Source: Bacteroidales bacterium (GTDB lineage: Bacteria; Bacteroidota; Bacteroidia; Bacteroidales; UBA3663). From it: a DNA stretch of 64,000 nt. The notes beneath the pieces are model-generated. The model did not search any database, was not told the origin of the DNA, and worked only from the letters and a program-made list of their open reading frames with translations. The translations under genes and the position numbers were made by a program. The DNA lies in assembly GCA_004557315.1 (NCBI GenBank), contig SFEH01000005.1, positions 1-64,000 on the forward strand. Direction: 5' to 3'. Shown here one piece after another: positions 37,268 through 45,296 of this stretch (positions within the stretch are counted from its first letter, which is position 1; each line of letters opens with the position of its first letter).

Positions 37268-38197
37268 ATGAAGCAAATCCTTTATTCTCCTGTGTATGGC
37301 AGCATTGGTTCGATGATTATCCTTGCCTTGCTCCAGCCTTTCGGCATTGACCAACTCGGATCCCAGCGCATACCATTCATCCTTGGTGAGTGCGCTTGTG
37401 TCTTTGTGTGCCTGTTCCTGTCGGAATGCTTTTTCCTATGGGTGTGTCCACGCCTCAGTTCAACAGGCAATGCCAAAAGGAAAGAGTCATCGAGCATCTG
37501 GCGTTTAGCCGTAGCCCTTGCACCTTCCTGCATCATCAATACGTGTCTGGTATCAGCATCTTTGCTGTGTTTCTGCGGCTGGTTTTATTTCGACGATATC
37601 TTCAATGGTTGGATCGGTCCAGAAGGTTTCACGCTTCGACCTTATCTCAATATGACTGCTCAGGTGATGTTTGTTGGTTTTTTTATCTATATCTGGGCAA
37701 TCTACAGAGCGAGTAATGTACAACTAAAGGATGAACTCAGTGAGCTACGTGCGCTCAACAAGCTGCTTGAAGAGCGTCAGGAGGCGGTGGCAACAATGAA
37801 TGAAGAAAAACAGGAAGAACCTTGCCCCACAGCCGTTTGCCGCATCGAGGGCAATTACCATAACGACATTCTCGAGATTGATCCTCAGAACATTGTCTAT
37901 GTCGAGTCAATGTCCAACTATGCCGACATCTGCTATATGCAGGAAGGCACGATGGAGCATAAGACAATGCGCATCACTCTCAAGCAGCTTCGCGAATCAC
38001 TTTCGGAAGTCGAATGCCTGATGTCGTGCCACCGAGCCTTCATCGTCAACCTCAATTTCGTGGTCTCAATCTCTCCGCGAGTTTCAGGTGGCTACCAGCT
38101 CGATGTCTTTGGCTGCGACAAGCAGATTCCTGTGTCGCGCACTTACATTGATGAGATTAAACAGCGAATGAAAAAAGAAGTAAAAAACAATAAATGA
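37268..38197 (+). CDS. Membrane-anchored LytTR transcriptional regulator, module 1
   Basis: 309 residues. Four predicted membrane helices (about 10-28, 38-60, 85-110 and 125-150) are followed by a coiled-coil linker (LKDELSELRALNKLLEERQ) and a C-terminal LytTR DNA-binding domain (about 200-300: ILEIDPQNIVYVESMSNYAD; ITLKQLRESL; SCHRAFIVNLNFVVSI; IPVSRTYIDEIKQRM). There is no receiver domain and no histidine kinase, so it appears to be a one-component regulator tethered to the membrane that senses through its helices. It is divergent from barrel gene 1, with phased repeats between, and shares ATGA (38194-38197) with the downstream DUF5672 gene. Confidence 0.88.
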   Translation: MKQILYSPVYGSIGSMIILALLQPFGIDQLGSQRIPFILGECACVFVCLFLSECFFLWVCPRLSSTGNAKRKESSSIWRLAVALAPSCIINTCLVSASLLCFCGWFYFDDIFNGWIGPEGFTLRPYLNMTAQVMFVGFFIYIWAIYRASNVQLKDELSELRALNKLLEERQEAVATMNEEKQEEPCPTAVCRIEGNYHNDILEIDPQNIVYVESMSNYADICYMQEGTMEHKTMRITLKQLRESLSEVECLMSCHRAFIVNLNFVVSISPRVSGGYQLDVFGCDKQIPVSRTYIDEIKQRMKKEVKNNK

Positions 38198-39000
38198 GAA
38201 TAATTATGGCAGAAGAAACCAAGCTTGTGGCAGTTGTCATTCCGATTTATAAATCGCACTTGTCTGATCAGGACAGAATCTCCCTAGACCAGACCTATAA
38301 GGTTCTTGCCCGATACCCAATGATAGTGGTACATCCTGAAGGCTTGGATCTGAGCGAATTTCGACGCGACTATCCTGCCTTGCAGTACCAGTCGTTCGAC
38401 AAGTCCTACTTCAGCAGTATTGTCGGCTACAACAAGCTGATGCTCGCTGAGGAGTTCTATTTGGCTTTTTCCGACTATCAATACATTCTGATCGACCAGC
38501 TCGATGTGTTTATCTTCAAGGACGAGCTTGAACAGTGGTGTCTCAAAGGCTACGACTATATTGGTGCCCCATGGATTCAGAATAAGATCGGCAGATTGCC
38601 GGTCGTCAGGCATTTCTCAAAGCTCATCGCTTATACTAAGCGACTTTTTGGCAAGAAGAGCAAGTATTACCGTTATGGCAAGGTCGGCAACGGAGGGCTG
38701 TCGCTTCGTAAGGTTCAGAGCCATATCAACGTGATCAGGACTCAGCCGGCACAGGTGCGCCTGTATGCCGAAATCAAAAACCGCCAGCATCTCTACAACG
38801 AAGATACGTTCTGGGCTATGGAGCCTATCGGATTCAAGTATCCAAGCGCCCAGGAGGCAATGCTCTTCTCCTACAACAAATACCCCGAGCAGAGCTACAA
38901 GCTCACAAAAGGCGCAACTCCCTTTGGCTGCCATGGATGGACGAAGCCCAAATACCGAAAGTTCTGGTGCACAAAGGGAGAAGTGCCAACAATGCCATGA
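38194..39000 (+). CDS. DUF5672 putative glycosyltransferase
   Basis: 268 residues from the ATG overlapping the LytTR stop. A second ATG at 38206 (MAEETKLVAVVIPIYK) is the alternative start. The N-terminal VAVVIPIYKSHLSDQD, the DxD-like YILIDQLDVFIFKDEL (DQLD, about 110), YDYIGAPWI, GKVGNGGLSLRK and NEDTFWAM match DUF5672, a family often found among surface-glycan genes and thought to be GT-A-like. The acceptor is unknown. Translational coupling to the regulator is unusual and suggests that the barrel/LytTR unit also involves a glycosylation step. Confidence 0.85.
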   Translation: MRIIMAEETKLVAVVIPIYKSHLSDQDRISLDQTYKVLARYPMIVVHPEGLDLSEFRRDYPALQYQSFDKSYFSSIVGYNKLMLAEEFYLAFSDYQYILIDQLDVFIFKDELEQWCLKGYDYIGAPWIQNKIGRLPVVRHFSKLIAYTKRLFGKKSKYYRYGKVGNGGLSLRKVQSHINVIRTQPAQVRLYAEIKNRQHLYNEDTFWAMEPIGFKYPSAQEAMLFSYNKYPEQSYKLTKGATPFGCHGWTKPKYRKFWCTKGEVPTMP

Positions 39001-39125
39001 GGTGTTAAGGTGTTAAGGCGCTGCGCTTGTTAAGATGTGAAGGTGTTCATTGCCTTTAGAAGAGGCTGTCTGCGCTGTCAAAACAACACCTTAACACCTT
39101 CACATCTTCACATCTTCACACCTTT
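39001..39125. repeat. Octamer-array hairpin between convergent genes
   Basis: The left side repeats GGTGTTAA at 8-bp steps, then GGCGCTGCGCTTGTTAAG. A perfect 16-bp pair AAGATGTGAAGGTGTT (39032-39047) and AACACCTTCACATCTT (39093-39108) forms the stem. The right side continues with TCACATCT/TCACACCT units and runs into the GH43 stop codon at 39125. Nearly the same text occurs at 61976-62098. Confidence 0.7.
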
Positions 39126-40843
39126 CACATCTCCACGTGGAACCAATCCACATCAACCCATCCGCCAGTCTTCTTGGTTGCATAGTTGAAGATAGCGAAC
39201 TTACTGCCCATGAAGTGACGGCGGTAGTCGAAGATCATCTTGATGTCGCGTCCGATGTTCTTCCAGTTGGTGCCGTCGGTGCTGTAGGCAAACGAAGCGA
39301 GGTCGCGTCCGTCGTTGAAGTCAGCATGCAGCCTGAGATAGATGAGCTGCTGGGGCTTCTTGGTGTCAGGAGCCTTGGTCTTCTTTAGGTTGAGTGCAAC
39401 CTCCTCAATCACTGTTTCATCGACTTTCTCCACCACCTTATTGTCGTTGAGCACCACATTCTCTTCGGTGAGCTGCAGATAGAGCTTGTTGCCACGCTTC
39501 ACTACACGGAGCACGCCACTGTCGCCATTGTATGCAGCCAGACCGCAACGGTCGCCATCTTTCATGTTGGCAACATCGATGCAGACACTGCCTGTGCTCT
39601 GAGGTCCGCCAATGCGCTGAGTGATGGTGTTTGGAGCGACATTGATGTTATCGACTACGCGGGCTGTCTTAAGGCGCAAATATCCTGGGCGGTCAAGCAG
39701 ACTCCATGCTTCGTCGATAGGGTTGTGGTTCCATTGCCAGTATAGCTTCAGTCCCTTGTCCTCATGATAGCCCGATTTGCGCATACGGTTGAGTGCCTGA
39801 GTTGGGAAATCAAACTCGTCGCTGTTGATGATGCCGCGAAGCGAAGGATGCTGCTTTGTGAGGTCGTTAGGAATATGGTAGTTTTTTGGATTCAGGCAAG
39901 CCTCGGTGTCGCTTGGATTCACTCCTTCGTTCAGCTCACCGCACATTGGCCAGCCATCGACCCATGTTACTCGCATCGCACAAGGCACACGGCCTATGCC
40001 GCCACGATCCTGGAAGATGAGTGCCCACCAGTTAAGATCGCTCTGGTCATCACCTACCAGACAGCCTTGGCCTACACCACCATACACCTCGAACGGAGTT
40101 TCGAGAATGACGTGCTTCTCATATGGGCCAGTGATATTGTCGGCACGATAGCAGACCTCACGGCGAACGCGTCCAGGCACATCCCATTTCATCGAGATCA
40201 TGCAGAGGTAATACTTGCCATTGTGCTTGATTACGCTGCTTCCTTCGAGCAATGCGCCTCGTTCCTCTGGATCGTCGGCACTATCGACAATCTTCTTGTT
40301 CACGCCACCTTCCTTTGGCTCAAAGTTGTTGTCGAGTTCAACCAGTGTGCAGCCTCCCGAACCAGTAAACATATAGATCTTGCCGTCTTCGTCAAAGAAG
40401 AGCGAGCCGTCGTGCATGTGAGGCGGACGAGCCACGAGCGTCCAAGGTCCTTCAGCCCTGTCGGCCGAGAAGACAAAGCCTTTGCCAGGAGCGCCATTGG
40501 CAGTAAACCACACATAGAACTTGCCCATGTGATAGCGGATGCTCGAAGCCCACTGACCTTGTCCATAGACAGTCTTGTTGTCGGTGAGGTTGTAGCGGTC
40601 GCCATCGTCGATGCGGTCAAACACATAGCTGATCGTCTCCCAGTTGACCATGTCCTTCGAACGCATGATAGGTCCTCCAGGCATGAGGTGCATTGTCGTA
40701 CTGATCATGTAATAGGTATCGGCAACCTTGCACACGCTGATGTCAGGAACATCGGCATTAATAACTGGATTGCGGAAAGTCTCTTGCGCCTTGATGCTCA
40801 TTGCAAATACCACAACAAGGCATAACATTAAAATTTTTTTCAT
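39125..40843 (-). CDS. Exported GH43 hydrolase with C-terminal beta-sandwich
   Basis: 572 residues. Signal peptide MKKILMLCLVVVFAMSIKAQ. The GH43 propeller (about 22-330) shows the base Asp in NADVPDISVCKVADTYYMIS, the pKa Asp in MHDGSLFFDEDGKIYMFTG and the acid Glu in ALLEGSSVIKHNGKYYLCM. The C-terminal ~220 residues form a concanavalin-like domain (GLAAYNGDSGVLRVVKRGN ... WVDVDWFHVEM) typical of GH43 beta-xylosidase/exo-acting groups. The substrate is probably a xylo- or arabino-oligosaccharide. It lies 187 bp downstream of the GH130 gene on the same strand, with the octamer hairpin between. Confidence 0.88.
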   Translation of the reverse strand: MKKILMLCLVVVFAMSIKAQETFRNPVINADVPDISVCKVADTYYMISTTMHLMPGGPIMRSKDMVNWETISYVFDRIDDGDRYNLTDNKTVYGQGQWASSIRYHMGKFYVWFTANGAPGKGFVFSADRAEGPWTLVARPPHMHDGSLFFDEDGKIYMFTGSGGCTLVELDNNFEPKEGGVNKKIVDSADDPEERGALLEGSSVIKHNGKYYLCMISMKWDVPGRVRREVCYRADNITGPYEKHVILETPFEVYGGVGQGCLVGDDQSDLNWWALIFQDRGGIGRVPCAMRVTWVDGWPMCGELNEGVNPSDTEACLNPKNYHIPNDLTKQHPSLRGIINSDEFDFPTQALNRMRKSGYHEDKGLKLYWQWNHNPIDEAWSLLDRPGYLRLKTARVVDNINVAPNTITQRIGGPQSTGSVCIDVANMKDGDRCGLAAYNGDSGVLRVVKRGNKLYLQLTEENVVLNDNKVVEKVDETVIEEVALNLKKTKAPDTKKPQQLIYLRLHADFNDGRDLASFAYSTDGTNWKNIGRDIKMIFDYRRHFMGSKFAIFNYATKKTGGWVDVDWFHVEM

Positions 40844-40868
40844 AAAAAAAGGTAATGTATTAATAATT

Positions 40869-41035
40869 AGGTTGTGAGGTTTTGAGGTTATGAGGTTGTG
40901 AGGTTGTGAGGTTGTGAGGTTGCAAGATTCAGTATCTATGAGGATAATTGTCTGCGCGGAGCTACCTTAAAACCTCAAAACCTTAAAACCTCAAAACCTT
41001 ATAACCTTATAACCTTATAACCTTATAACCTTATA
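40869..41035. repeat. Inverted octamer arrays (7 + 9 units)
   Basis: Seven head-to-tail copies of AGGTT(G/T/A)TG (40869-40924), a 39-nt spacer, then nine copies of ACCT(T/C)AAA or ACCTTATA (40964-41035). The two arrays are largely complementary and would form a long hairpin. The right array covers the last codons of the GH130 gene. Confidence 0.85.
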
Positions 41036-41996
41036 AAGAATTATTCTTAGTCCACTCAATAATCTCATCGATATAACCACAGGCGATGCAGACAGTGGTG
41101 TCGGCAGCTCCATAATAAAGTGTCACGCGGTTGCCATCGCGCAATGTTGCGCAAGGGAACACGACATTCGGCACATCGCCCGTCATCTCATACATCTCGG
41201 CAGGAGCAAGGAGGTAAGGGCTTGAGCGATACAGCACTTTCGACGGATCGTCCTTGTCGAGAATAGCTGTGCCGAGCGAATAGCGATAGCCGTTGCAGGT
41301 GTGGATAACGCCATGATAGAACAGCAGCCATCCGTCGTCGGTCAGCATAGGCACCGCGCCTGCGCCAATCTTCAAGCATTGCCATGCGCTCTGTTCGAAA
41401 GGAGTGGGCTTCATCACAACACGGTGTTTGCCCCAGAAGATCATGTCTGGAGAGTAGCTGATGTAGATGTCACCAAATGGAGTGTGACCATTGTCCGACG
41501 GACGGCTCAACATAGCATACATGCCATTGATCTTCTGTGGGAAGAGCACACCATTGCGGTTGAAAGGCAAGAACGCGTTCTCACACTGGAAGAAATCCTT
41601 GAAGTCGAAAGTATAGCCGATGCCGATGGTCGGACCGTTGTAGCCATTGCACCAAGTGATCCAGTAGCGGTCTTCGATCCAAGTCACACGCGGGTCATAT
41701 TTGTAGTCGGAATGGATGAAGTCAGTATTGCCGCACTTGAACTTGATCGGTTCGTGAGCGATGTCCCAGTTGATGCCATCCTTGCTGAATCCCGCAAAGA
41801 TGTTCATCTGCACCGAACGGTTGTCGCAACGGAAGACACCGGCATAGCCGCCATTGAAAGGCACCACCGCACTGTTGAAAATGCTGTTGGCACATGGAAT
41901 ATGATAGCGTCCGATAATAGGATTGGCAGAATATCTCCACATAGGTTCGGAGCACTGCTCCGGCCTGTTTTCCCATGGAAAAGAAAGTTCGTTCAT
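41031..41996 (-). CDS. GH130 mannoside phosphorylase/hydrolase
   Basis: 321 residues from the ATG at 41996 ([14 protein letters not shown]). The frame is open 14 codons further, beyond the promoter. No signal peptide, so it is cytoplasmic. Five-bladed GH130 propeller: [20 protein letters not shown], the catalytic-Asp region [14 protein letters not shown], and [19 protein letters not shown]. Members either phosphorolyse beta-mannosides (releasing mannose-1-phosphate) or hydrolyse beta-1,2-mannosides; the subfamily is not certain by eye. It is distinct from the mannosylglucose phosphorylase at 53490. The promoter CAAATATA (42036-42043, reversed) supports this start. Confidence 0.85.
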   Translation of the reverse strand: MNELSFPWENRPEQCSEPMWRYSANPIIGRYHIPCANSIFNSAVVPFNGGYAGVFRCDNRSVQMNIFAGFSKDGINWDIAHEPIKFKCGNTDFIHSDYKYDPRVTWIEDRYWITWCNGYNGPTIGIGYTFDFKDFFQCENAFLPFNRNGVLFPQKINGMYAMLSRPSDNGHTPFGDIYISYSPDMIFWGKHRVVMKPTPFEQSAWQCLKIGAGAVPMLTDDGWLLFYHGVIHTCNGYRYSLGTAILDKDDPSKVLYRSSPYLLAPAEMYEMTGDVPNVVFPCATLRDGNRVTLYYGAADTTVCIACGYIDEIIEWTKNNSL

Positions 41997-42035
41997 TTCT
42001 ATGTAGTTTTTGTGTTTATGACTCAAAAATTGCTG

Positions 42036-42065
42036 CAAATATATTGTTTATTTGCGCATCTTCAA
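42036..42065 (-). promoter_or_regulatory. Promoter of the GH130 gene
   Basis: On the minus strand, TTG (42065-42063), 19-bp spacer, TATATTTG (42043-42036), about 40 bp before the ATG. Confidence 0.55.
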
Positions 42066-42127
42066 AAAAATATAACAATATTTATAAAAATATTGCCCGA
42101 TTCGCTCAATTTGCAAAAAATATAGCT

Positions 42128-42135
42128 TATCTTTG
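42128..42135 (+). promoter_or_regulatory. -7 element of the HD-GYP-like gene
   Basis: TATCTTTG, 29 bp before the ATG at 42165; fits TAnnTTTG. Confidence 0.4.
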
Positions 42136-42164
42136 CGCAATCAGTCATGTAAATTAAGTGCTAT

Positions 42165-44207
42165 ATGAATTTTAAGGGAATCGCAGTTTGTCTTTTTTTC
42201 TTTGTGCTTGGTTCTTGCCTGAAAGCTCAGGACTATGTCTATCCGGCCTTGCCTTCAGAGATGTGGGGCATCGAGATATTCAAGGAGCAGGAACAGCAGA
42301 TGGTCATCGACGAGAGTTCCTTCATGCCACAGGGCGCTCCTTCGATCGGTGACACCTATGCCAGATATGAGCAGAATCTTGACTTGTTCAATCTGTACAA
42401 CGACAGTATATATATTGATTTGCCTACCGAGGATTGGGTTCAGATGTTCCGCCGCCGAGCCCGCACTCATGCTGCCATCTACAAGGAGAACAACAAGAAC
42501 CTTACAGCAGTCAACAAGTTCTTTGCAGCGGGCAACGTGCCCGACCAAGCTTATGATTTAGTCTATCACTGGTGTGCACACATGCTGTACAACAAGGTTT
42601 ACGACATCTTCCTGTGCGAGGAGATGGTGAATCTCATCATGCCTCATTACAGCGAGATCCCCGACGACGAACATCTTGTCCTATGCTATCTTATGCAGGG
42701 AATATGCTTCTATCAGTGTTATCGAATGGGAGAGAGCGGTTCGGAAAAGAAGTCGCTCGACTATTTCAGGAAGGCACTCGAGTTTTCCAACGATTTCGCT
42801 CGTTTCGAAAACCCGCTCAACCGCTATTACCTGTTGTTGGCTTATTTCAACATTATTGTGCTCCACACCCAGCGAGGAACAATCTCGATGGAAGAGAGTC
42901 TGGAACTGGCAGAGAAGATGCGGTCGATTCTCGATAAGCCCGAGAGCCGCAAGATTCTGAATCAGGACAAGAAATTGGCAGAACTGGCCGACTGGGTCAC
43001 AGCGATGTACAGTTTCCGTGCCATTACCGCCTATATCAGCCGAGGCGAAGAAAATCCGGCTTTGCGCGACCAGCTCTATGCCTTGTATTGCGATGCAAAG
43101 AAGGAGATCGGACTGAAACCAGCCGATCCGACTCGCTACTACACCAATCTTGAGTACGACGATTGCGTCATCGAGGCATATATGGGACATATCACCTGGG
43201 ATGAAGCATACGACAAATTCATGCGTCTTTCCGAACATGACCCCTTCATTGAGACAAAGAAAGGAGAGCTCATAGTCAAGGTTCACTATGTGTACAACAT
43301 CTATTCTTGTTTCACCGAGCTTCTCGACAAGACAAGCCTGACATTTGAGCAGAAGAGCCAGATACTGAAGGAGCATATCGAATTGGCATACGACATGCTG
43401 CCAATGCTCGACTATAAGGTCTATCCTTATGAGATAGGTCAGATCCTGTCCAACATCATCTGCGACGAGAAGGCACATCGCTATATCGACGAATCGGAGC
43501 TTGTCGATTTCATGTTCCGTCCGTTCGTCATGGAGCAGCCTACCACCTTCGTCCATGTCTCGATGGTGGCCGACTTGTCGCGCATCCTTGCCACGGCACT
43601 TGTCGAATACCGCCCAGGCTTCTTCATCGGAGTGCCTGGATATGAGACTACCAAGGACGTGAAGGCAAAGAAAGACGAGCTCATCGAGTTCATCTATCAG
43701 GCTGCACTCTATCACGATTTCGGCAAGATCAACATGCCTACCATCATTGGCAACAGCTATCGCCGCATCAACGACCATGAGTATGGAATCATCAAGATCC
43801 ATCCTGTCCTTTCTGCTCGCATCCTCGACTCCAATCCAGTGTTGAAGCCATATAGCGATGTGGCGCAAGGACATCATAAGTGGTACAATGGCAAGGGCTA
43901 TCCATATTCGTTCAACAACCGTCAGTCGCCTTATTTCTCCATCATCTGTCTTGTCACTATGTGCGACTGTATGGATGCAGCCACCGAGAATATCAGCCGA
44001 AACTACCATTCGACCAAGACTTTCGAGCGACTGATGCGCGAATACGACGATGCCGCTGCTGCCCAGTACCATCAGGCACTCCTGAAGTTCCTGAACACTC
44101 ATCCCGAGACCTATCGCCAGATGAAAGCCTGCATCACCGAGGGCCGCTATTCACAGTACATCGAACTGTATAAGAAATATATCGAGAAGCATTTCCTCAC
44201 GGATTGA
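42165..44207 (+). CDS. Exported protein with helical-repeat region and HD-GYP-like domain
   Basis: 680 residues. The N-terminus MNFKGIAVCLFFFVLGSC is a signal peptide, perhaps a lipoprotein (LGSC, Cys18), or cleaved after KAQ. Residues about 100-430 are helical and TPR-like. The C-terminal domain (about 450-625) is HD-GYP-like: HD at H517-D518 (ALYHDFGKINMP), KIHPVLSARIL, then HHKWYNGKGYP (570-580), which keeps the two His and the GYP but changes the usual HHExxDGxGYP at two places (E to K, D to N). VTMCDCMDA follows. HD-GYP enzymes normally cleave cyclic di-GMP in the cytoplasm. An exported copy is odd, so function is open. Confidence 0.8.
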   Translation: MNFKGIAVCLFFFVLGSCLKAQDYVYPALPSEMWGIEIFKEQEQQMVIDESSFMPQGAPSIGDTYARYEQNLDLFNLYNDSIYIDLPTEDWVQMFRRRARTHAAIYKENNKNLTAVNKFFAAGNVPDQAYDLVYHWCAHMLYNKVYDIFLCEEMVNLIMPHYSEIPDDEHLVLCYLMQGICFYQCYRMGESGSEKKSLDYFRKALEFSNDFARFENPLNRYYLLLAYFNIIVLHTQRGTISMEESLELAEKMRSILDKPESRKILNQDKKLAELADWVTAMYSFRAITAYISRGEENPALRDQLYALYCDAKKEIGLKPADPTRYYTNLEYDDCVIEAYMGHITWDEAYDKFMRLSEHDPFIETKKGELIVKVHYVYNIYSCFTELLDKTSLTFEQKSQILKEHIELAYDMLPMLDYKVYPYEIGQILSNIICDEKAHRYIDESELVDFMFRPFVMEQPTTFVHVSMVADLSRILATALVEYRPGFFIGVPGYETTKDVKAKKDELIEFIYQAALYHDFGKINMPTIIGNSYRRINDHEYGIIKIHPVLSARILDSNPVLKPYSDVAQGHHKWYNGKGYPYSFNNRQSPYFSIICLVTMCDCMDAATENISRNYHSTKTFERLMREYDDAAAAQYHQALLKFLNTHPETYRQMKACITEGRYSQYIELYKKYIEKHFLTD

Positions 44208-44849
44208 GAAGGCAAAAAATATGCAAAAATATGTATATGATTGGATTTCATGATGGATTGCTATTGTTGTCACCCATTCACAGCATCAATGATATTAATA
44301 CCGCATCTTCTCGACATGCAAAACGTTTTTTTAAAATCGCATCGAGTTAACAGTTAACGTTAACACCCTTTTTCATGGTGATGGACAGGCATGAGAAGCG
44401 GGTGATGTGCGGTTGTCGGGGAGTTAATTTTTTTCCCTCGCGAGGAAAAAAATCTTGTCGCGAGAAGTACCTTGAGAGGTGTTGGTTGAAGAGAGCTGGA
44501 GCGTTAACGTTAACTGTTAACTCAATGCGAATGTGAATTACATCAAGACTCATCTTCGACAGCAAAGCACCATCGCCAGCAAAGCACCTTCAAACATCCA
44601 CACCCCAACATCTTCACTCCTTCATCTCTCAAGGTATTTCTTTTCTGTAATGCTACTAAAAATATTTCTGCTAAAATTGTTTCTGCTATATAAATATATA
44701 ATAATATAATTTTAAACTATTAATATGCGCGCGAGCGCGATATATAATGTATAAAATAACGTTAACCCTCTCGCAATCATTGAAATAAACAAAATCGCAT
44801 CGAGTTAACAGTTAACGTTAACGCCTTTCGGGTCAGCTTGAATTATTTG
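44208..44849. other. Long gap with GTTAAC-rich repeats, no clear gene
   Basis: Left part of the 1.09 kb gap between the HD-GYP-like gene and GH2. Contents: three copies of a GTTAAC-rich repeat (listed separately); a near-palindrome TTTTTTTCC-C-TCGCGAGG-AAAAAAA around 44428-44452; a region poor in G and C (44680-44730); and an alternating GCGCGCGAGCGCG stretch (44727-44739). No coding frame of useful length was seen. Confidence 0.6.
44333..44822. repeat. Three copies of a GTTAAC-rich 28-32 bp repeat
   Basis: Direct copies at 44333-44364 and 44791-44822 (32 identical bases, beginning AAAATCGCATCGAGTTAACA and ending GTTAACGTTAAC). An inverted copy at 44503-44530 has one mismatch. Copies 1 and 3 frame a 142-bp segment as terminal inverted repeats. 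Each carries three overlapping GTTAAC palindromes. Confidence 0.85.
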
Positions 44850-44990
44850 ATGAGAGCAGTAGTGTTCTCGCGTTTTCAGTTTATAGTTAGCGCAGCCCAA
44901 AAGAACTTTAATATCTATACCAGTTACGAACGTTTGGAACAATTGACTGTTCTCAACCTTCAGTTCTGGTTGTCAAAATTAATTTGCTGA
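44850..44990 (+). CDS. Possible 46-aa small protein
   Basis: An ATG at 44850 opens a 46-residue frame (MRAVVFSRFQFIVSAAQKNF ... NLQFWLSKLIC) with a natural-looking composition: hydrophobic strand, then helix, and several aromatics. It starts 28 bp after the third GTTAAC repeat and ends 24 bp before a very strong hairpin terminator, as a small transcription unit would. No family is recognised and no promoter was assigned. It could also be the 5' portion of a non-coding RNA. Confidence 0.3.
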   Translation: MRAVVFSRFQFIVSAAQKNFNIYTSYERLEQLTVLNLQFWLSKLIC

Positions 44991-45013
44991 CTTTTGATTT
45001 CTATAAAGCATAA

Positions 45014-45066
45014 AACAATGCACCGGCTGTCTTTGCATCTGCAAGGCAGTTGGTGCATTGTTTTTC
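45014..45066 (+). terminator. Very strong extended hairpin with T-run
   Basis: Outer stem ACAATGCACC with GGTGCATTGT, inner stem CTGTCTTTGCA with TGCAAGGCAG (one mismatch), tiny loop, then TTTTTC. It lies far from the annotated genes on either side, so it must end an unrecognised transcript in the 44.8-45.0 kb region. Confidence 0.75.
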
Positions 45067-45296
45067 AGCAATGAAGATTTTGGTATTAAAAAAGAAATAA
45101 TGTGACTTATTTCAATTCCTCTTCTATCTGCATATATATGCAAAATATCAATACGTCATCAACTCGAAGGGAACTCGAAGGAAACTCGAACAAACTTGAT
45201 GTGTTTGAAGCGTGAGACTTTTGCATATATTACGTAAATCTACCAAAATAGTGATGCTCAAAATATCCAATACAAGATAGTTGCGATATGGATCCT

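Noticed and set aside
39133..39140. Further parS-like site at CTCCACGTGGAACC
   Set aside because: The core and right half fit, but the left half matches poorly. TTCACGTGAA near 57418 is likewise too short a match.
42681..44102. 473-codon minus-strand frame opposite the HD-GYP-like gene
   Set aside because: Despite its length it mirrors the plus-strand codon pattern, has no signal, domain or promoter, and the plus-strand protein has clear motifs.
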